Shown: one piece after another, positions 1 to 7,143 of the stretch
How positions within the stretch are numbered: position 1 is the stretch's first letter
Layout of the letters: every line of letters starts with the position of its first letter
DNA from: Domibacillus mangrovi
GTDB taxonomy: Bacteria > Bacillota > Bacilli > Bacillales > Domibacillaceae
Assembly: GCF_001906925.1 (NCBI RefSeq)
Contig: NZ_MRWQ01000028.1
Coordinates: forward strand, 1 to 32,494
DNA: 32,494 bases
Direction of reading: 5' to 3'
The notes under the pieces: generated by a model
Seen by the model: only the letters and a program-made list of their open reading frames with translations
Databases searched by the model: none
Told to the model about the DNA's origin: nothing
Position numbers and translations under genes: made by a program

Positions 1-2
1 TA

Positions 3-80
3 TTCAAGTGGAAAAATTGCCAATACCAATCAAACGATGACCGTATTGGTGCTATGAATCTACCCCGAAAAGGAATTTAA
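3..80 (+). pseudogene. tnpB: TnpB C-terminal fragment (cut by window edge)
   Basis: Frame 3 encodes 25 residues ending in a stop at 78-80. They include a Cys-x-Tyr zinc-finger remnant and SNDDRIGAMNL, the usual last RuvC motif (DRxxAxN-like) of TnpB nucleases. The gene may be intact beyond the window; only the end can be judged. It belongs to a different TnpB subtype from the one at 2737, whose end reads [11 protein letters not shown]. Confidence 0.7.
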
Positions 81-302
81 CACATTGGGGTAGTTGCCAC
101 AGGAGCATGACTCTTGCGGCAGGGGCGAAGTCAACCGTCCTTATGTTCCACCACGCTAAGGTAGGAGAGCCTTGCTCGTTAGTACTGCTGGGTAGGAATA
201 AGCGTAATGGCTATCTATGAGGGTAGATGCACTGTCGAACTCTGACAGACGCAAGCCCCCACTTCAATCAGACCGAAGGTCGATAAGTGGCGGGTTGTTG
301 AC
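81..302 (+). ncRNA. Probable omega-RNA (reRNA) scaffold and right end of the first tnpB element
   Basis: In IS200/IS605 elements the DNA after tnpB is transcribed as the TnpB guide-RNA scaffold, and the guide is read from the flanking DNA. This 220-nt stretch has no reading frame and ends in the right-end hairpin. It contains CCACGCTAAGGTAGGAGAGC, which recalls scaffold segments of this family. If transcribed, the guide would start at about 303, inside the broken chemoreceptor gene. The assignment is by position and resemblance only. Confidence 0.5.
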
Positions 303-1021
303 AGCTTATTATCCCGACGAAAGGATCGATTTGAAGATCACTCCAAATGATTTTTTAACACCGGGGGAACCCCATCCATATTGCTATTAAAGAAAATAAT
401 ATTGTAGTATCTGAAGTGCCCGCATCGTTATTCGGTGTCGATTTTACCGCATGTGCAATCCCTGTTACCGATAATAATGGCGTGGTCATAGGTGGATTAG
501 GAATAGGTATTCAGAGGAAAAATCAACAGTTGTTAAGAGATATTGCTGATCAACTCACGAACTCACTAACCTCAGCCAATCAAAAGCTATCCAGTATTAC
601 AATAGGTGCAGAAAAATTGTCTAATTTAAATCAAGCCTTATTAAATCAGGCGACTGATACTAAGCAAGAAGTGAATGAATCGAAAGAATTAGTTTCCTTT
701 ATCAAGAATATTGCTGATCAAACAAATATTTTAGGTTTAAATGCTTCGATTGAATCGGCACGTGCAGGACAATGGGGAAGAGGATTTAGCGTTGTTGCCG
801 ATGAGATTCGAAAGCTATCCATAGATACTAAGTCGTCAACAGCGAAAATCAATGAAACGCTTGTTAGCATAAACCAATCTATGGAGAAGATTTATAAATC
901 GATCTCACTGATCAGTGATGTTAGCGAAGACCAAGAAACTGCTACTGAAAAAACACTATTACTGATGAAGGAAATCGATAGCATGGCTAACCAATTAAGG
1001 GAATACGCTGCGTTGGTTTAA
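303..1021 (+). pseudogene. Soluble chemoreceptor (YfmS-like), 5' end removed by IS and frameshifted
   Basis: The 3' part encodes a methyl-accepting-type cytoplasmic signalling domain. The hairpin-tip region ([23 protein letters not shown], spread over about 690-770) is the CheA/CheW-binding core of chemoreceptors. Upstream is a small sensor part with GGLGIGIQ. No membrane segment is visible, so this is a soluble receptor type. Directly after the IS end at 302 the frame reads [21 protein letters not shown], then changes frame at the run of five G (363-367) and continues [18 protein letters not shown]. Removing one G would join the frames. The gene therefore has two lesions: loss of its start by insertion and a +1 frameshift. 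A GTG at 416 could start a short ORF but has no ribosome-binding site and begins inside the conserved sensor part. The stop overlaps the TTTAA that precedes the next IS end. Confidence 0.8.
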
Positions 1022-1241
1022 CGTATTTCCCGCAAGAATTCTCCTTCCTCAAGCGTGTGCAGAGCGATAGTCCAACGGTAAGAAGGTTGTTGTAGGGCAT
1101 TCGTCTACAACGTAAAATCTTCAACGTTCTATCGCCCCACGCTTACCGAGGTAGCGAAAACTAAGCGAAAGTAGGGAGCGTGGCGAGTCAACGTACAAGT
1201 AACTTCTAACCGTAGGGACTACAGAGTGAGCTTGGTAATGG
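1022..1241 (+). mobile_element. Decayed IS605-type element: left end and tnpB tail without body or right end
   Basis: Just after TTTAA (1017-1021) comes a left-end hairpin region with GCGTGTGCAGAGCGATAG and CCAACGGTAAGAAGG. It parallels the left end at 2448-2516 (CGTGTGCAGGGCGTAGCCCA). At 1203-1229 the sequence still reads LLTVGTTE-stop, like the TnpB tail LLTAGTAG at 3870-3890. The middle of tnpB is gone and no right-end hairpin is present before the next gene, so the element is an end-only relic that probably cannot move alone. Confidence 0.6.
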
Positions 1242-1529
1242 TCATTGGCTCTTTTTCTTGATCCATTCTTTGTATTCAGATTCCGTATATTCGTCCGTTT
1301 TGACAACCGTCCAGCGATCATTTTTAAGCTTTAGAGAAATCTTGATTAAAAGTTCCCCTACGGACTCATCAAAATCATTATGCACATAACCAATACCGCC
1401 ATGAACCAGAACAATGACCTCTTCGTCGTTTATAACCTTTACTTTCAATCGGTCACGACTTTCAATGCTATAATTGGCATCTATCAATTTAAAACCTTTG
1501 TTTAAGGAGTCAACTTCATATTTCTCCAC
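1242..1529 (-). CDS. Small hypothetical protein (95 aa)
   Basis: The start is GTG at 1529, preceded by AAAGGTG five bases upstream, with an in-frame stop further up. The 95-residue product is charged and has no signal peptide or membrane segment. It contains a central beta-rich stretch (VIVLVHGGIGYVHNDFD) and a C-terminal KWD-type stretch (LKNDRWTVVKTDEYTE), which resembles small secreted or DUF-type domains. I do not recognise the family. It ends directly at the IS relic, so the C-terminus may have been altered by that insertion. Confidence 0.55.
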   Translation of the reverse strand: MEKYEVDSLNKGFKLIDANYSIESRDRLKVKVINDEEVIVLVHGGIGYVHNDFDESVGELLIKISLKLKNDRWTVVKTDEYTESEYKEWIKKKSQ

Positions 1530-1597
1530 ATTAACACCTTTATAAAATTCTATCTGTTATTTTACAATTTCTCCACGCTATCTGAACTACTTACTTT

Positions 1598-1999
1598 TCA
1601 AAAGCGTCTTTCTGCATACTTTTCTATCCATTCAGCAATTTCTTCTAACAGAAGCGGCGGCTTCTTTTTCACCATATGCACCGTAAAATCCTCCGCTTCC
1701 TTTTCATCAGCTCTTAATTGGTAACCATTTATCCATAAAAATTGATACAAAGCAATAAAGCTTGTTCTTTTATTCCCACCAGCGAATGGATGATTTTTAG
1801 CAAGGCTCTCATACAATGCCGCCGCTTTCAGCCAAATGCTTGGATAAGCACCTTCACCAAATACGCTTTGTTGCGGACGATAGACTGCACTTTCCAATAA
1901 ACCGGGTTCTTTCACCCTGATTTCTTCCAATGGCGTATATTTCTTAATAACAAGGTAGTTTAGCGTGATGATCTCTTTTTCTGTTAAGAACTTAGTCAT
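1598..1999 (-). CDS. doc: Doc-type toxin (Fic/Doc fold)
   Basis: The protein is 133 aa, the usual Doc size. It carries the motif HPFAGGNKRT (His70 to Thr79), the Doc version of the Fic motif in which NKR binds the phosphate groups. Doc of phage P1 phosphorylates EF-Tu and stops translation; the same reaction is expected here but not shown. The ATG lies 3 nt after the stop of the upstream antitoxin and has only a weak ribosome-binding site, so translation is probably coupled. The antitoxin is of AbrB/MazE type rather than Phd type. The gene looks intact. Confidence 0.9.
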   Translation of the reverse strand: MTKFLTEKEIITLNYLVIKKYTPLEEIRVKEPGLLESAVYRPQQSVFGEGAYPSIWLKAAALYESLAKNHPFAGGNKRTSFIALYQFLWINGYQLRADEKEAEDFTVHMVKKKPPLLLEEIAEWIEKYAERRF

Positions 2000-2002
2000 T
2001 GT

Positions 2003-2269
2003 TTATCTGTCCGCTAAATTTCTTAATGTATTATCATAATCATTAAAAACCTGTTTCAATCCATCCAAAAAATCTTGGTCAATTCCTTCTAATCCGTCCA
2101 TATTCAAATTCACATTTTTTTTGAAAGATACCTTTCCGCCTTCTTCTAATTGAAATGATACCTCATCACCTTGTTTAATACCTATATGATTCAATACTTC
2201 CTGTGGAAGCGTCACGCCTAAACTATTGCCGATTTTCGTCACTTTTCTTTCCACTTCTTTCACCGCCAT
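2003..2269 (-). CDS. AbrB/MazE-type antitoxin partner of Doc
   Basis: An 88-aa protein with an N-terminal SpoVT-AbrB swapped-hairpin domain (KVTKIGNSLGVTLPQEVL, then GIKQGDEV) and an acidic C-terminal tail (DGLEGIDQDFLDGLKQVFNDYD) that would cover the toxin. I chose the ATG at 2269 because AGGAGG lies 7 nt upstream. A start further up at 2296 would include that ribosome-binding site in the coding sequence. It is first in a two-gene operon with Doc and very likely represses its own promoter. Confidence 0.88.
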   Translation of the reverse strand: MAVKEVERKVTKIGNSLGVTLPQEVLNHIGIKQGDEVSFQLEEGGKVSFKKNVNLNMDGLEGIDQDFLDGLKQVFNDYDNTLRNLADR

Positions 2270-2308
2270 TTTATGTCCTCCTTTTATCATATCCAATTAA
2301 TATATTTT

Positions 2309-2333
2309 TTATAACCGTTATAACAATTATAAC
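2309..2333 (-). promoter_or_regulatory. Operator of the antitoxin-toxin operon with overlapping -10 box
   Basis: TTATAACCGTTATAA (2309-2323) is a perfect odd palindrome with 7-bp arms, and a third TTATAAC follows at 2327-2333. On the minus strand TATAAT (2326-2331) could be the -10 box, with a weak -35 near 2350-2355. The site lies about 40 bp upstream of the antitoxin start, as expected for autoregulation. Confidence 0.6.
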
Positions 2334-2540
2334 ATATTAAATAAATAAACACTAAAAGGTATTCAATAAGCGGTATTCATCAATTTATTACCATAAATTA
2401 CATGTGTTTTCCAAATTTTATGGCCCATACTAAAACTCCTCTTTTATCGTTTTCCGACATTCATCTCCCTCTTCAATCGTGTGCAGGGCGTAGCCCAACG
2501 ATAAGGGGGAGATGAATGTCGGTAGGCGTTAGCCTAAAGA

Positions 2541-2675
2541 TTACTTTTCAAGGCCTTTTCGTATTAATTCATATACAGCACCGGCAAAAGTTAAGATGTT
2601 TTGTTTTTCCTTGTACTCTTCAATCCGTATGACTAAATCAACAGGAAATTTAATCAGTTTAGAAACACGTTCCAA
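2541..2675 (-). CDS. Ribbon-helix-helix mini-protein of the tnpB element (44 aa)
   Basis: TTG start at 2675, with GGGGAG about 8 nt upstream. The product begins MERVSKLIKFPVDLVIRIEE and ends ELIRKGLEK, the strand-helix-helix pattern of a small ribbon-helix-helix DNA binder. It is divergent from tnpB, and an inverted repeat lies between the two starts. It likely acts as a repressor of tnpB and itself; this role is inferred. Confidence 0.65.
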   Translation of the reverse strand: MERVSKLIKFPVDLVIRIEEYKEKQNILTFAGAVYELIRKGLEK

Positions 2676-2695
2676 TTATGTTCACTCCCCTTTAA

Positions 2696-2718
2696 AGTAT
2701 ATACCTTTGACATATACT
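2696..2718. promoter_or_regulatory. Operator between the ribbon-helix-helix gene and tnpB
   Basis: AGTATAT (2696-2702) and ATATACT (2712-2718) are perfect 7-bp inverted arms around ACCTTTGAC. They lie between two divergent genes and 18 nt upstream of the tnpB start, a fitting position for a dimeric ribbon-helix-helix repressor. Confidence 0.5.
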
Positions 2719-2736
2719 AAAAGGAGGTGAAAATCA

Positions 2737-3903
2737 ATGTTGGTAAATAAAGCATATAAGTTCCGTATATACCCGACTAAAGAACAGGAAATTCTAATCG
2801 CTAAAACAATCGGTTGTTCAAGATTTGTGTTTAATCATTTTCTTGCAAAGTGGAATGATGCCTACAAAGAGGCGGGAAGAGGTCTAACGTACAACTCCTG
2901 TTCTGCTCAATTAACACAACTCAAAAAAGAATTCGTTTGGTTAAAAGAAGTGGACAGTATAGCGATTCAATCATCATTGAAAAACTTGGCTGATTCGTAT
3001 ACACGCTTCTTCAAGAAACAAAACAAAGCACCTCGTTTCAAGTCTAAAAAGAATAACGTGCAATCGTATAAGACAAATATTCAAGGTAAACAACAGTTGC
3101 CTGAGAACATGATTCATAAAAATAAGATGAAGTTACCTAAACTTGGATTAGTAAAGTTTGCTAAAAGCCGTGAAGTCAAAGGTCGTATTCTGAATGCGAC
3201 GGTTAGACGAAATCCAAGCGGGAAATATTTTGTGTCCATTCTTGTTGAAACAGAAGTACAGGAACTCCCTACAACAAATTCATCTGTTGGTGTCGATGTA
3301 GGACTGAAAGACTTTGCGATTCTTTCTGATGGAACAGTGTACAAAAATCCGAAGTTTTTTCGTTCGCTTGAAAAGAAACTAGCAAAAGAACAAAAGATAC
3401 TATCCCGCCGAAAAGAGTGGGCTGTGAATCGAAAGTGTCCACTCCATGAAGCGAGAAACTATCAAAAACAAAAGGTGAAAGTGGCTCGTATTCACGAAAA
3501 GATGACGAACGCACGAACGGACTACTTGCATAAAATCAGCACCGACATCATCAAAAACCACGATATGATCGGGATCGAAGATTTGCAAGTGTCCAATATG
3601 TTAAAAAACCACAAGTTAGCCAAAGCAATCAGTGAAGTATCTTGGTCACAATTCAGAACAATGCTTGAGTACAAAGCAAAATGGTACGGCAAACAGGTTG
3701 TTGTTGTTGGAAAAACATTTGCAAGTTCTCAGCTATGCTCTTGTTGTGGCTATCAAAACAAAGACGTTAAAAATCTCAATTTGCGTGAATGGGATTGTCC
3801 AGAATGCAAAACTCATCACGATAGAGACATGAACGCAGGACAAAATCTTAAAAATGAAGCATTAAGACTTCTAACCGCAGGGACTGCGGGGCTAGCCTAC
3901 TAA
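2737..3903 (+). CDS. tnpB: TnpB RNA-guided nuclease of an IS605-type element
   Basis: The protein is 388 aa, full length for the family. The N-terminal part ([12 protein letters not shown] ... FNHFLAKW) is the usual helical start. The RuvC core has Asp187 (GVDVGLKDF), Glu281 (IGIEDLQ) and the Asp of [11 protein letters not shown] (362/364), so the catalytic triad is complete. A four-Cys zinc finger (CSCCGY ... CPEC) lies just before the last motif. TnpB proteins cut DNA next to a short TAM using a guide from the element's right end; here the TAM would be TTTAT by the left-flank rule. The ATG has an ideal AAGGAGGTG site. It looks functional. Confidence 0.95.
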   Translation: MLVNKAYKFRIYPTKEQEILIAKTIGCSRFVFNHFLAKWNDAYKEAGRGLTYNSCSAQLTQLKKEFVWLKEVDSIAIQSSLKNLADSYTRFFKKQNKAPRFKSKKNNVQSYKTNIQGKQQLPENMIHKNKMKLPKLGLVKFAKSREVKGRILNATVRRNPSGKYFVSILVETEVQELPTTNSSVGVDVGLKDFAILSDGTVYKNPKFFRSLEKKLAKEQKILSRRKEWAVNRKCPLHEARNYQKQKVKVARIHEKMTNARTDYLHKISTDIIKNHDMIGIEDLQVSNMLKNHKLAKAISEVSWSQFRTMLEYKAKWYGKQVVVVGKTFASSQLCSCCGYQNKDVKNLNLREWDCPECKTHHDRDMNAGQNLKNEALRLLTAGTAGLAY

Positions 3904-3984
3904 ATAACTGACGGGTACGTTGGTGATCGTAGGAATCCCCCACTTCAAACAACCCGTAAGGGTGTTAAGTGGCGGGTAGTTCAA
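3800..3984 (+). ncRNA. Probable omega-RNA of TnpB
   Basis: For this family the guide-RNA scaffold overlaps the 3' end of tnpB and runs to the right end. Here 3903-3984 includes the hairpin CCCCCACTTC ... GTTAAGTGGCGGG (about 3936-3976). The 5' limit is not visible and is set roughly. The guide would begin at 3985 (GATGAGTCTGCTG...). Confidence 0.55.
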
Positions 3985-3998
3985 GATGAGTCTGCTGT

Positions 3999-4032
3999 AG
4001 AGCACAAAGCATGGTAGCTATGTGTCTTTTTT
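3999..4032 (+). terminator. Imperfect intrinsic terminator-like hairpin
   Basis: The stem pairs AGA-CACA-AGC with GCT-TGTG-TCT, with one bulge and one mismatch, around a 6-nt loop and followed by TTTTTT. It lies just downstream of the tnpB element and may once have ended the locus interrupted by it. Confidence 0.4.
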
Positions 4033-4173
4033 ACTTTTATAAACAAAATATTTCACTTTGCTTAAAGTATATTCTCCATTTAATTTGCTTAACGTTGTAA
4101 ATCCGCATTTTCCTGAATAGAATGCTGAAAAGAGATCGCAAACTGGCATCTTTCCTCAAAAAATGATCGTGAT

Positions 4174-5220
4174 CTAGCGCAAACTGTGCTGCTTTTCACG
4201 AAGAATGGCTTCCAGTTTTGCTTTTTCTATGAGAAATAGTTCGTCATGATCTGTGTCTGATACCACCTGATCATTGCCTTGTCTTTGCTGCACAAACCAT
4301 TCTGGTAGTTGTTCTGTCCGAATGGCTTTTTTTATGGCAAATGAATACTGTTGTTCCTGGCCAACAGCTGTTTCTAAAGAGGTTTGATTACTTTGTTCTT
4401 GTACCTTTTTGAACTGATTACGAAGCGTGCCAAAGAAATAACCGTCAAAAGAGCCTTTGATCCGGTTATGCTTATGAGCAAAGATCGTATCCTTAAATGA
4501 TTTCATGACAATGAATAGGAGTTCTTCCTGAGATAGATTGAGTGAGCTTGTACGATAAGCTCGTTGTGTTTTTCTCCATAAACGATCAATCACCTTTGCA
4601 TCATCGAAAAAGGGACTCACTGCTTGTATAAACTCTTTCGGAACATATGAAGGTGTAAACGTATGATCTAATACGTGTTCTTCCTTACGTAAGGTTTTAA
4701 AAGATTTTAATAAAGATATATAAGAGGTAGAGTCTTTTTTTGCGCTTTCGTCCTTACTCCGACAAGGGGTTTCGTCCTTTTCAGCTTGGCAATCAGTTTG
4801 GCAAAGGCTTAATTCAAGCTGCTCTTCCCAATGAGAAAAATACGGATGATCGACAAAGAGATGGACCGGTGCGCTCCGTCCATTCTGTGTGCTGGACCGA
4901 CGATAAATAGTGAACATCACCCCTGCCTCACGCAGCATTTTAGTCACGTTCCGGATCGTCTTGTCGGATACATCGAATCGATCCGCAAAATAGTGATCCT
5001 TCGCAAAGTAGAAGCCACGCTCGGATGCAAACCAGCACATCATATCAATCGCTTGGCGCGTACCTTCTTTCAGCCGCCAGTAGCGTTCGCCATACGCCTT
5101 TTCCACGGCCTTTAAGAGGGTTGATTTCATGGATTGTTGCTGCTCGTGATTCTCTGCATACACCTTGCGGCTCATCATTTGTTTAAATTCTTTATTGGAT
5201 ACGAGTTTGCTTATTGTCAT
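4174..5220 (-). CDS. Winged-helix replication-type protein A, under antisense-RNA attenuation
   Basis: A 348-aa basic protein. Residues about 40-140 look like a winged helix (YFADRFDVSDKTIRNVTKML, then a wing with RRSSTQNGR). After a Ser/Lys/Asp-rich linker, a second helical domain has IKGSFDGYFFGTLRNQF, and the end carries QLPEWF plus a charged helix. It is a paralogue of the protein at 30143 (same domain order), and its tail resembles that of the Rep_3 initiator at 25218. I chose the ATG at 5220 because AAAAGGAGAAAA lies just upstream. The 250-nt leader contains a terminator before the gene and an antisense RNA, the control used for plasmid initiators. A replication-initiator or primosome-loading role is therefore likely, but I do not recognise a named family. 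Confidence 0.75.
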   Translation of the reverse strand: MTISKLVSNKEFKQMMSRKVYAENHEQQQSMKSTLLKAVEKAYGERYWRLKEGTRQAIDMMCWFASERGFYFAKDHYFADRFDVSDKTIRNVTKMLREAGVMFTIYRRSSTQNGRSAPVHLFVDHPYFSHWEEQLELSLCQTDCQAEKDETPCRSKDESAKKDSTSYISLLKSFKTLRKEEHVLDHTFTPSYVPKEFIQAVSPFFDDAKVIDRLWRKTQRAYRTSSLNLSQEELLFIVMKSFKDTIFAHKHNRIKGSFDGYFFGTLRNQFKKVQEQSNQTSLETAVGQEQQYSFAIKKAIRTEQLPEWFVQQRQGNDQVVSDTDHDELFLIEKAKLEAILREKQHSLR

Positions 5221-5245
5221 GTTTTTTCTCCTTTTGAGAAAACAA

Positions 5246-5288
5246 AAAAGATGCATTTACCGTATATAAAACGGTAAACACATCTTTT
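5246..5288 (-). terminator. Attenuator directly upstream of the winged-helix gene A
   Basis: On the minus strand AAAAGATG-TG-TTTACCGT, a 7-nt loop, ACGGTAAA-TG-CATCTTTT form a 16-bp stem with one internal TG/TG mismatch, followed by TTTTTTGTTTT. It ends about 15 nt before the ribosome-binding site, so it would stop transcription before the gene. Its 5' arm contains GTGTTTACCGT (5271-5281). The exact complement of that arm is present upstream in the same leader at 5377-5387, giving an alternative, antiterminating pairing. Confidence 0.75.
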
Positions 5289-5315
5289 AAATGACGATAA
5301 AAGAGACACTTCCCC

Positions 5316-5344
5316 TTGAAATTTACGTTTAATCCCCGTATAAT
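5316..5344 (+). promoter_or_regulatory. Promoter of antisense RNA 1
   Basis: TTGAAA (5316-5321), exactly 17 nt, TATAAT (5339-5344). This is one of the best promoters in the window, yet no protein gene follows on this strand; a structured RNA with a terminator does. Confidence 0.75.
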
Positions 5345-5350
5345 ACAGGC

Positions 5351-5462
5351 ATCAATATAAAAGAAGGCGAAAGCAAGTGTTTACCGTGGTGTGTTCACGG
5401 TGGACGGTTATAGGTGGCTGCAACCACACTATAACGCGCTTTTGCTTTTTTTATTTTCCGTT
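5351..5462 (+). ncRNA. Antisense (countertranscript) RNA 1 against the leader of gene A
   Basis: The transcript would start near 5351 and end in the T-run after 5458, about 110 nt. Terminal stem: AAAGCAA (5370-5376) with TTGCTTT (5452-5458), then TTTT. Inside are hairpins ACCGTG/CACGGT (about 5383-5401) and GTTATAGGTGG/CCAC-CTATAAC (5407-5435). It is fully antisense to the first half of the leader of gene A (leader from about 5473 to 5220) and covers the antiterminator segment 5377-5387. Confidence 0.7.
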
Positions 5463-5479
5463 CGATTTAATTGACTCTA

Positions 5480-5508
5480 TTTATAGCAAACTTTCAGACT
5501 TTATACAA
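5480..5508 (-). promoter_or_regulatory. Promoter of winged-helix gene A
   Basis: On the minus strand TTGTAT (5503-5508), 17 nt, TATAAA (5480-5485). Transcription would start near 5473, giving a leader of about 253 nt to the ATG at 5220. Confidence 0.6.
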
Positions 5509-5561
5509 GTGTTTACAGTTTTAGAATGCTTTTCTTTTATACAATATGGGGGAGTTTCACA

Positions 5562-5637
5562 TGCCCATCAAGCTAACAACGTAAACGGATAGCATTTTTT
5601 CATTTTGGAATATGATTTTAACTTAGCTTGATGGGCA
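5562..5637. repeat. 76-bp MITE-like inverted repeat (IS-end remnant)
   Basis: TGCCCATCAAGCTAA (5562-5576) and TTAGCTTGATGGGCA (5623-5637) are perfect 15-bp inverted arms. The right half (5583-5637) recurs at 16541-16595 with good identity, including TATGATTT and the terminal TGATGGGCA. The short, gene-free element with shared ends looks like a deletion derivative of an insertion sequence. No target duplication is obvious and I cannot name the family. The rest of 5463-5736 shows only the leader promoter and AT-rich DNA. Confidence 0.5.
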
Positions 5638-5773
5638 CCCCACTACGCTCTATGCAAAAACTTTTTCATCCAAAATCTCTCCAAATCCCTAAAAACCCAT
5701 TAGACTTTTCACCAACTTTTTAGTAAATTATATAAATATAATTTCTGTGCATTTCGTGAGGATGGGGGAAGAG

Positions 5774-7072
5774 ATGGCAAACACACAATTTTACAAACGT
5801 TTATTGGAAAACTATGATCACCAACAGCTTAACCGGAATGGAGTATGTGGAGAACGCTTGGCGAAGCGACTTGCTGAGATGGCAGAGATTGGCTGGACGG
5901 AAGACGGGGGTTCTCACCGGATTGGCTTTTCGCAAGAAGAGAAGGAAGCGAAGCAGCTTGTGATGCAGTGGATGAAGGAAGCCGGGTTAGACGTTACCTT
6001 AGATGGTGCCGGGAATGTGTATGGTCGCATGGAAGGACAAAACGAGCAGATGCCAGCACTCATGTCGGGTTCCCATGTTGATACGGTGCCAAATGGCGGC
6101 CACTTTGATGGTGTATTAGGAGTCCTTGTAGCCCTTGAAGTGGTCGAGTCATGGAAGGAACAGAAGTATGCTCCTGAGGCTCCTTATGAAGTGGTGATTT
6201 TTACGGATGAGGAAGGCTCGCGCTTCCATGATGGATTTACAGGAAGTCGGGCGGCTTTTGGAACCATAGATGAATCAACACAGCGAAAAGTCACTGATTA
6301 CGAGGGGGAACCTTTTGAGCTGGTTCTAAATAAGGTGGGGCTATCAAGTAATCAGTTTTTTTCAGCGAAAAGAGATTTGAAGGAGATTGAGGCATACTTC
6401 GAAGTCCATATCGAACAAGGAGTGATCCTTGAAAATGCGGATCTTCCCGTTGGAGTTGTCAGCGGCATTGCAGGCCCTTGTTGGCTCGAAATGAAATTTA
6501 TGGGTGTCGCTGGACATGCTGGCAATACACCAATGGACAACCGCCAGGATGCGCTTGTGGCTGCTGGAGAGTTGGTTAGTCAAATTCCAACTCTTCCGAG
6601 AAAAGTGAGTCCAACAGCCGTTGCGACAGTGGGCAAGCTTGAGGTGAAACCGAATGGCATCAATGTGATCCCAGGAGAAGTCACGATGTATGTCGATATT
6701 CGTGATATCAATGGATTAGCGCGGGATGAGTTAATTCAACTCGTTCTGGACGAGGCAACGAGCATTAGCCAAAAGTATGGAATCAATTATGAATGGAACC
6801 AACTTTTGAAAAATGAACCTGTTCCGTTTAAAGCAGACATGATTCAGAAAATAAAAACATCAGTTGAAGAAAACGGAATTCGACCACTCCTTTTGCCAAG
6901 TGGTGCTGGTCATGATGCGATGATTCTCGGATCCCATGTACCAACCGGGATGATTTTCGTTCGCTCAAAGGATGGACTTAGTCATAATCCCCTTGAGTGG
7001 TCTTCTTTAAATGACTGCGTCCAAAGTGTTCATGTTTTAAAACATATGTTAGAAAATTATTGGAGTGAGTAA
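5774..7072 (+). CDS. M20-family N-carbamoyl amino acid / ureide amidohydrolase (copy 1)
   Basis: A 432-aa binuclear-metal amidohydrolase of the hydantoinase/carbamoylase family. Metal and catalytic motifs are SGSHVDTVPNGGHFDGVLGV (His101, Asp103), TDEEGSRF, VHIEQGVILE and PSGAGHDAMIL, with SHNPLEW near the end. The dimerisation-domain motif AGHAGNTPM is also present. Family members hydrolyse N-carbamoyl-amino acids, allantoate or ureidoglycine to ammonium and CO2. Several in-frame starts exist (5747, 5756, 5762, 5774); I chose 5774 because GGGGGAAG precedes it. A -10-like TATAAT lies at 5737-5742 without a clear -35. It is separated from the TRAP operon by a terminator and an IS630 relic but shares its theme. 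The exact substrate is not deducible. Confidence 0.88.
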   Translation: MANTQFYKRLLENYDHQQLNRNGVCGERLAKRLAEMAEIGWTEDGGSHRIGFSQEEKEAKQLVMQWMKEAGLDVTLDGAGNVYGRMEGQNEQMPALMSGSHVDTVPNGGHFDGVLGVLVALEVVESWKEQKYAPEAPYEVVIFTDEEGSRFHDGFTGSRAAFGTIDESTQRKVTDYEGEPFELVLNKVGLSSNQFFSAKRDLKEIEAYFEVHIEQGVILENADLPVGVVSGIAGPCWLEMKFMGVAGHAGNTPMDNRQDALVAAGELVSQIPTLPRKVSPTAVATVGKLEVKPNGINVIPGEVTMYVDIRDINGLARDELIQLVLDEATSISQKYGINYEWNQLLKNEPVPFKADMIQKIKTSVEENGIRPLLLPSGAGHDAMILGSHVPTGMIFVRSKDGLSHNPLEWSSLNDCVQSVHVLKHMLENYWSE

Positions 7073-7143
7073 GGTACCCTCACTTGAACGAAAAAATTTA
7101 AAAAATTTTTTTTGATAAATAACAGCTGAATAGGGAATGTTAC

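Larger units (their letters stand above)
1..302 (+). mobile_element. 3' part of an IS200/IS605-type tnpB element (left end outside window)
   Basis: The segment holds the last codons of a tnpB gene, about 220 nt of structured non-coding DNA and a right-end hairpin at about 256-294 (CCCCCACTT paired with AAGTGGCGGG). The same hairpin occurs at the right end of the intact element near 3936-3976 and, inverted, near 20468-20502. The stretch GGCGGGTTGTTGAC ending at 302 corresponds to the right-end cleavage region of the other copies (GGCGGGTAGTTCAA/C). From 303 on, the sequence reads as a chemoreceptor, so 302 is the inferred junction. The left end and any tnpA lie outside the window. Confidence 0.75.
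2448..3984 (+). mobile_element. Intact IS605-type element with tnpB only
   Basis: The left boundary is placed after TTTAT (2443-2447), because the 361-bp relative at 20464-20824 also starts after TTTAT with the same C-n-TTTTCCG. The left end has a long hairpin (CCGACATTCATCTCCC ... GGGAGATGAATGTCGG, about 2455-2516). The right end is the conserved hairpin plus GTAGTTCAA ending at 3984. Inside are a divergent mini-gene and tnpB. No Y1 transposase (tnpA) is present, so movement would need a helper enzyme. Confidence 0.75.

Noticed and set aside
416-1021. Intact short chemoreceptor gene starting at GTG 416
   Set aside because: No ribosome-binding site; the conserved protein extends upstream to the IS end through a frameshift.
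1121-1321. 66-aa frame over the IS relic at 1022-1241
   Set aside because: It spans IS-end hairpins and the tail of another gene, with no ribosome-binding site.
5246-5288. Metabolite riboswitch in the leader of gene A
   Set aside because: No known aptamer pattern; the exact complementarity upstream plus an antisense RNA explains the structure.
5377-5592. Protein-coding frame over antisense RNA 1
   Set aside because: The frame overlaps the RNA hairpins and terminator, has no ribosome-binding site and resembles no protein.
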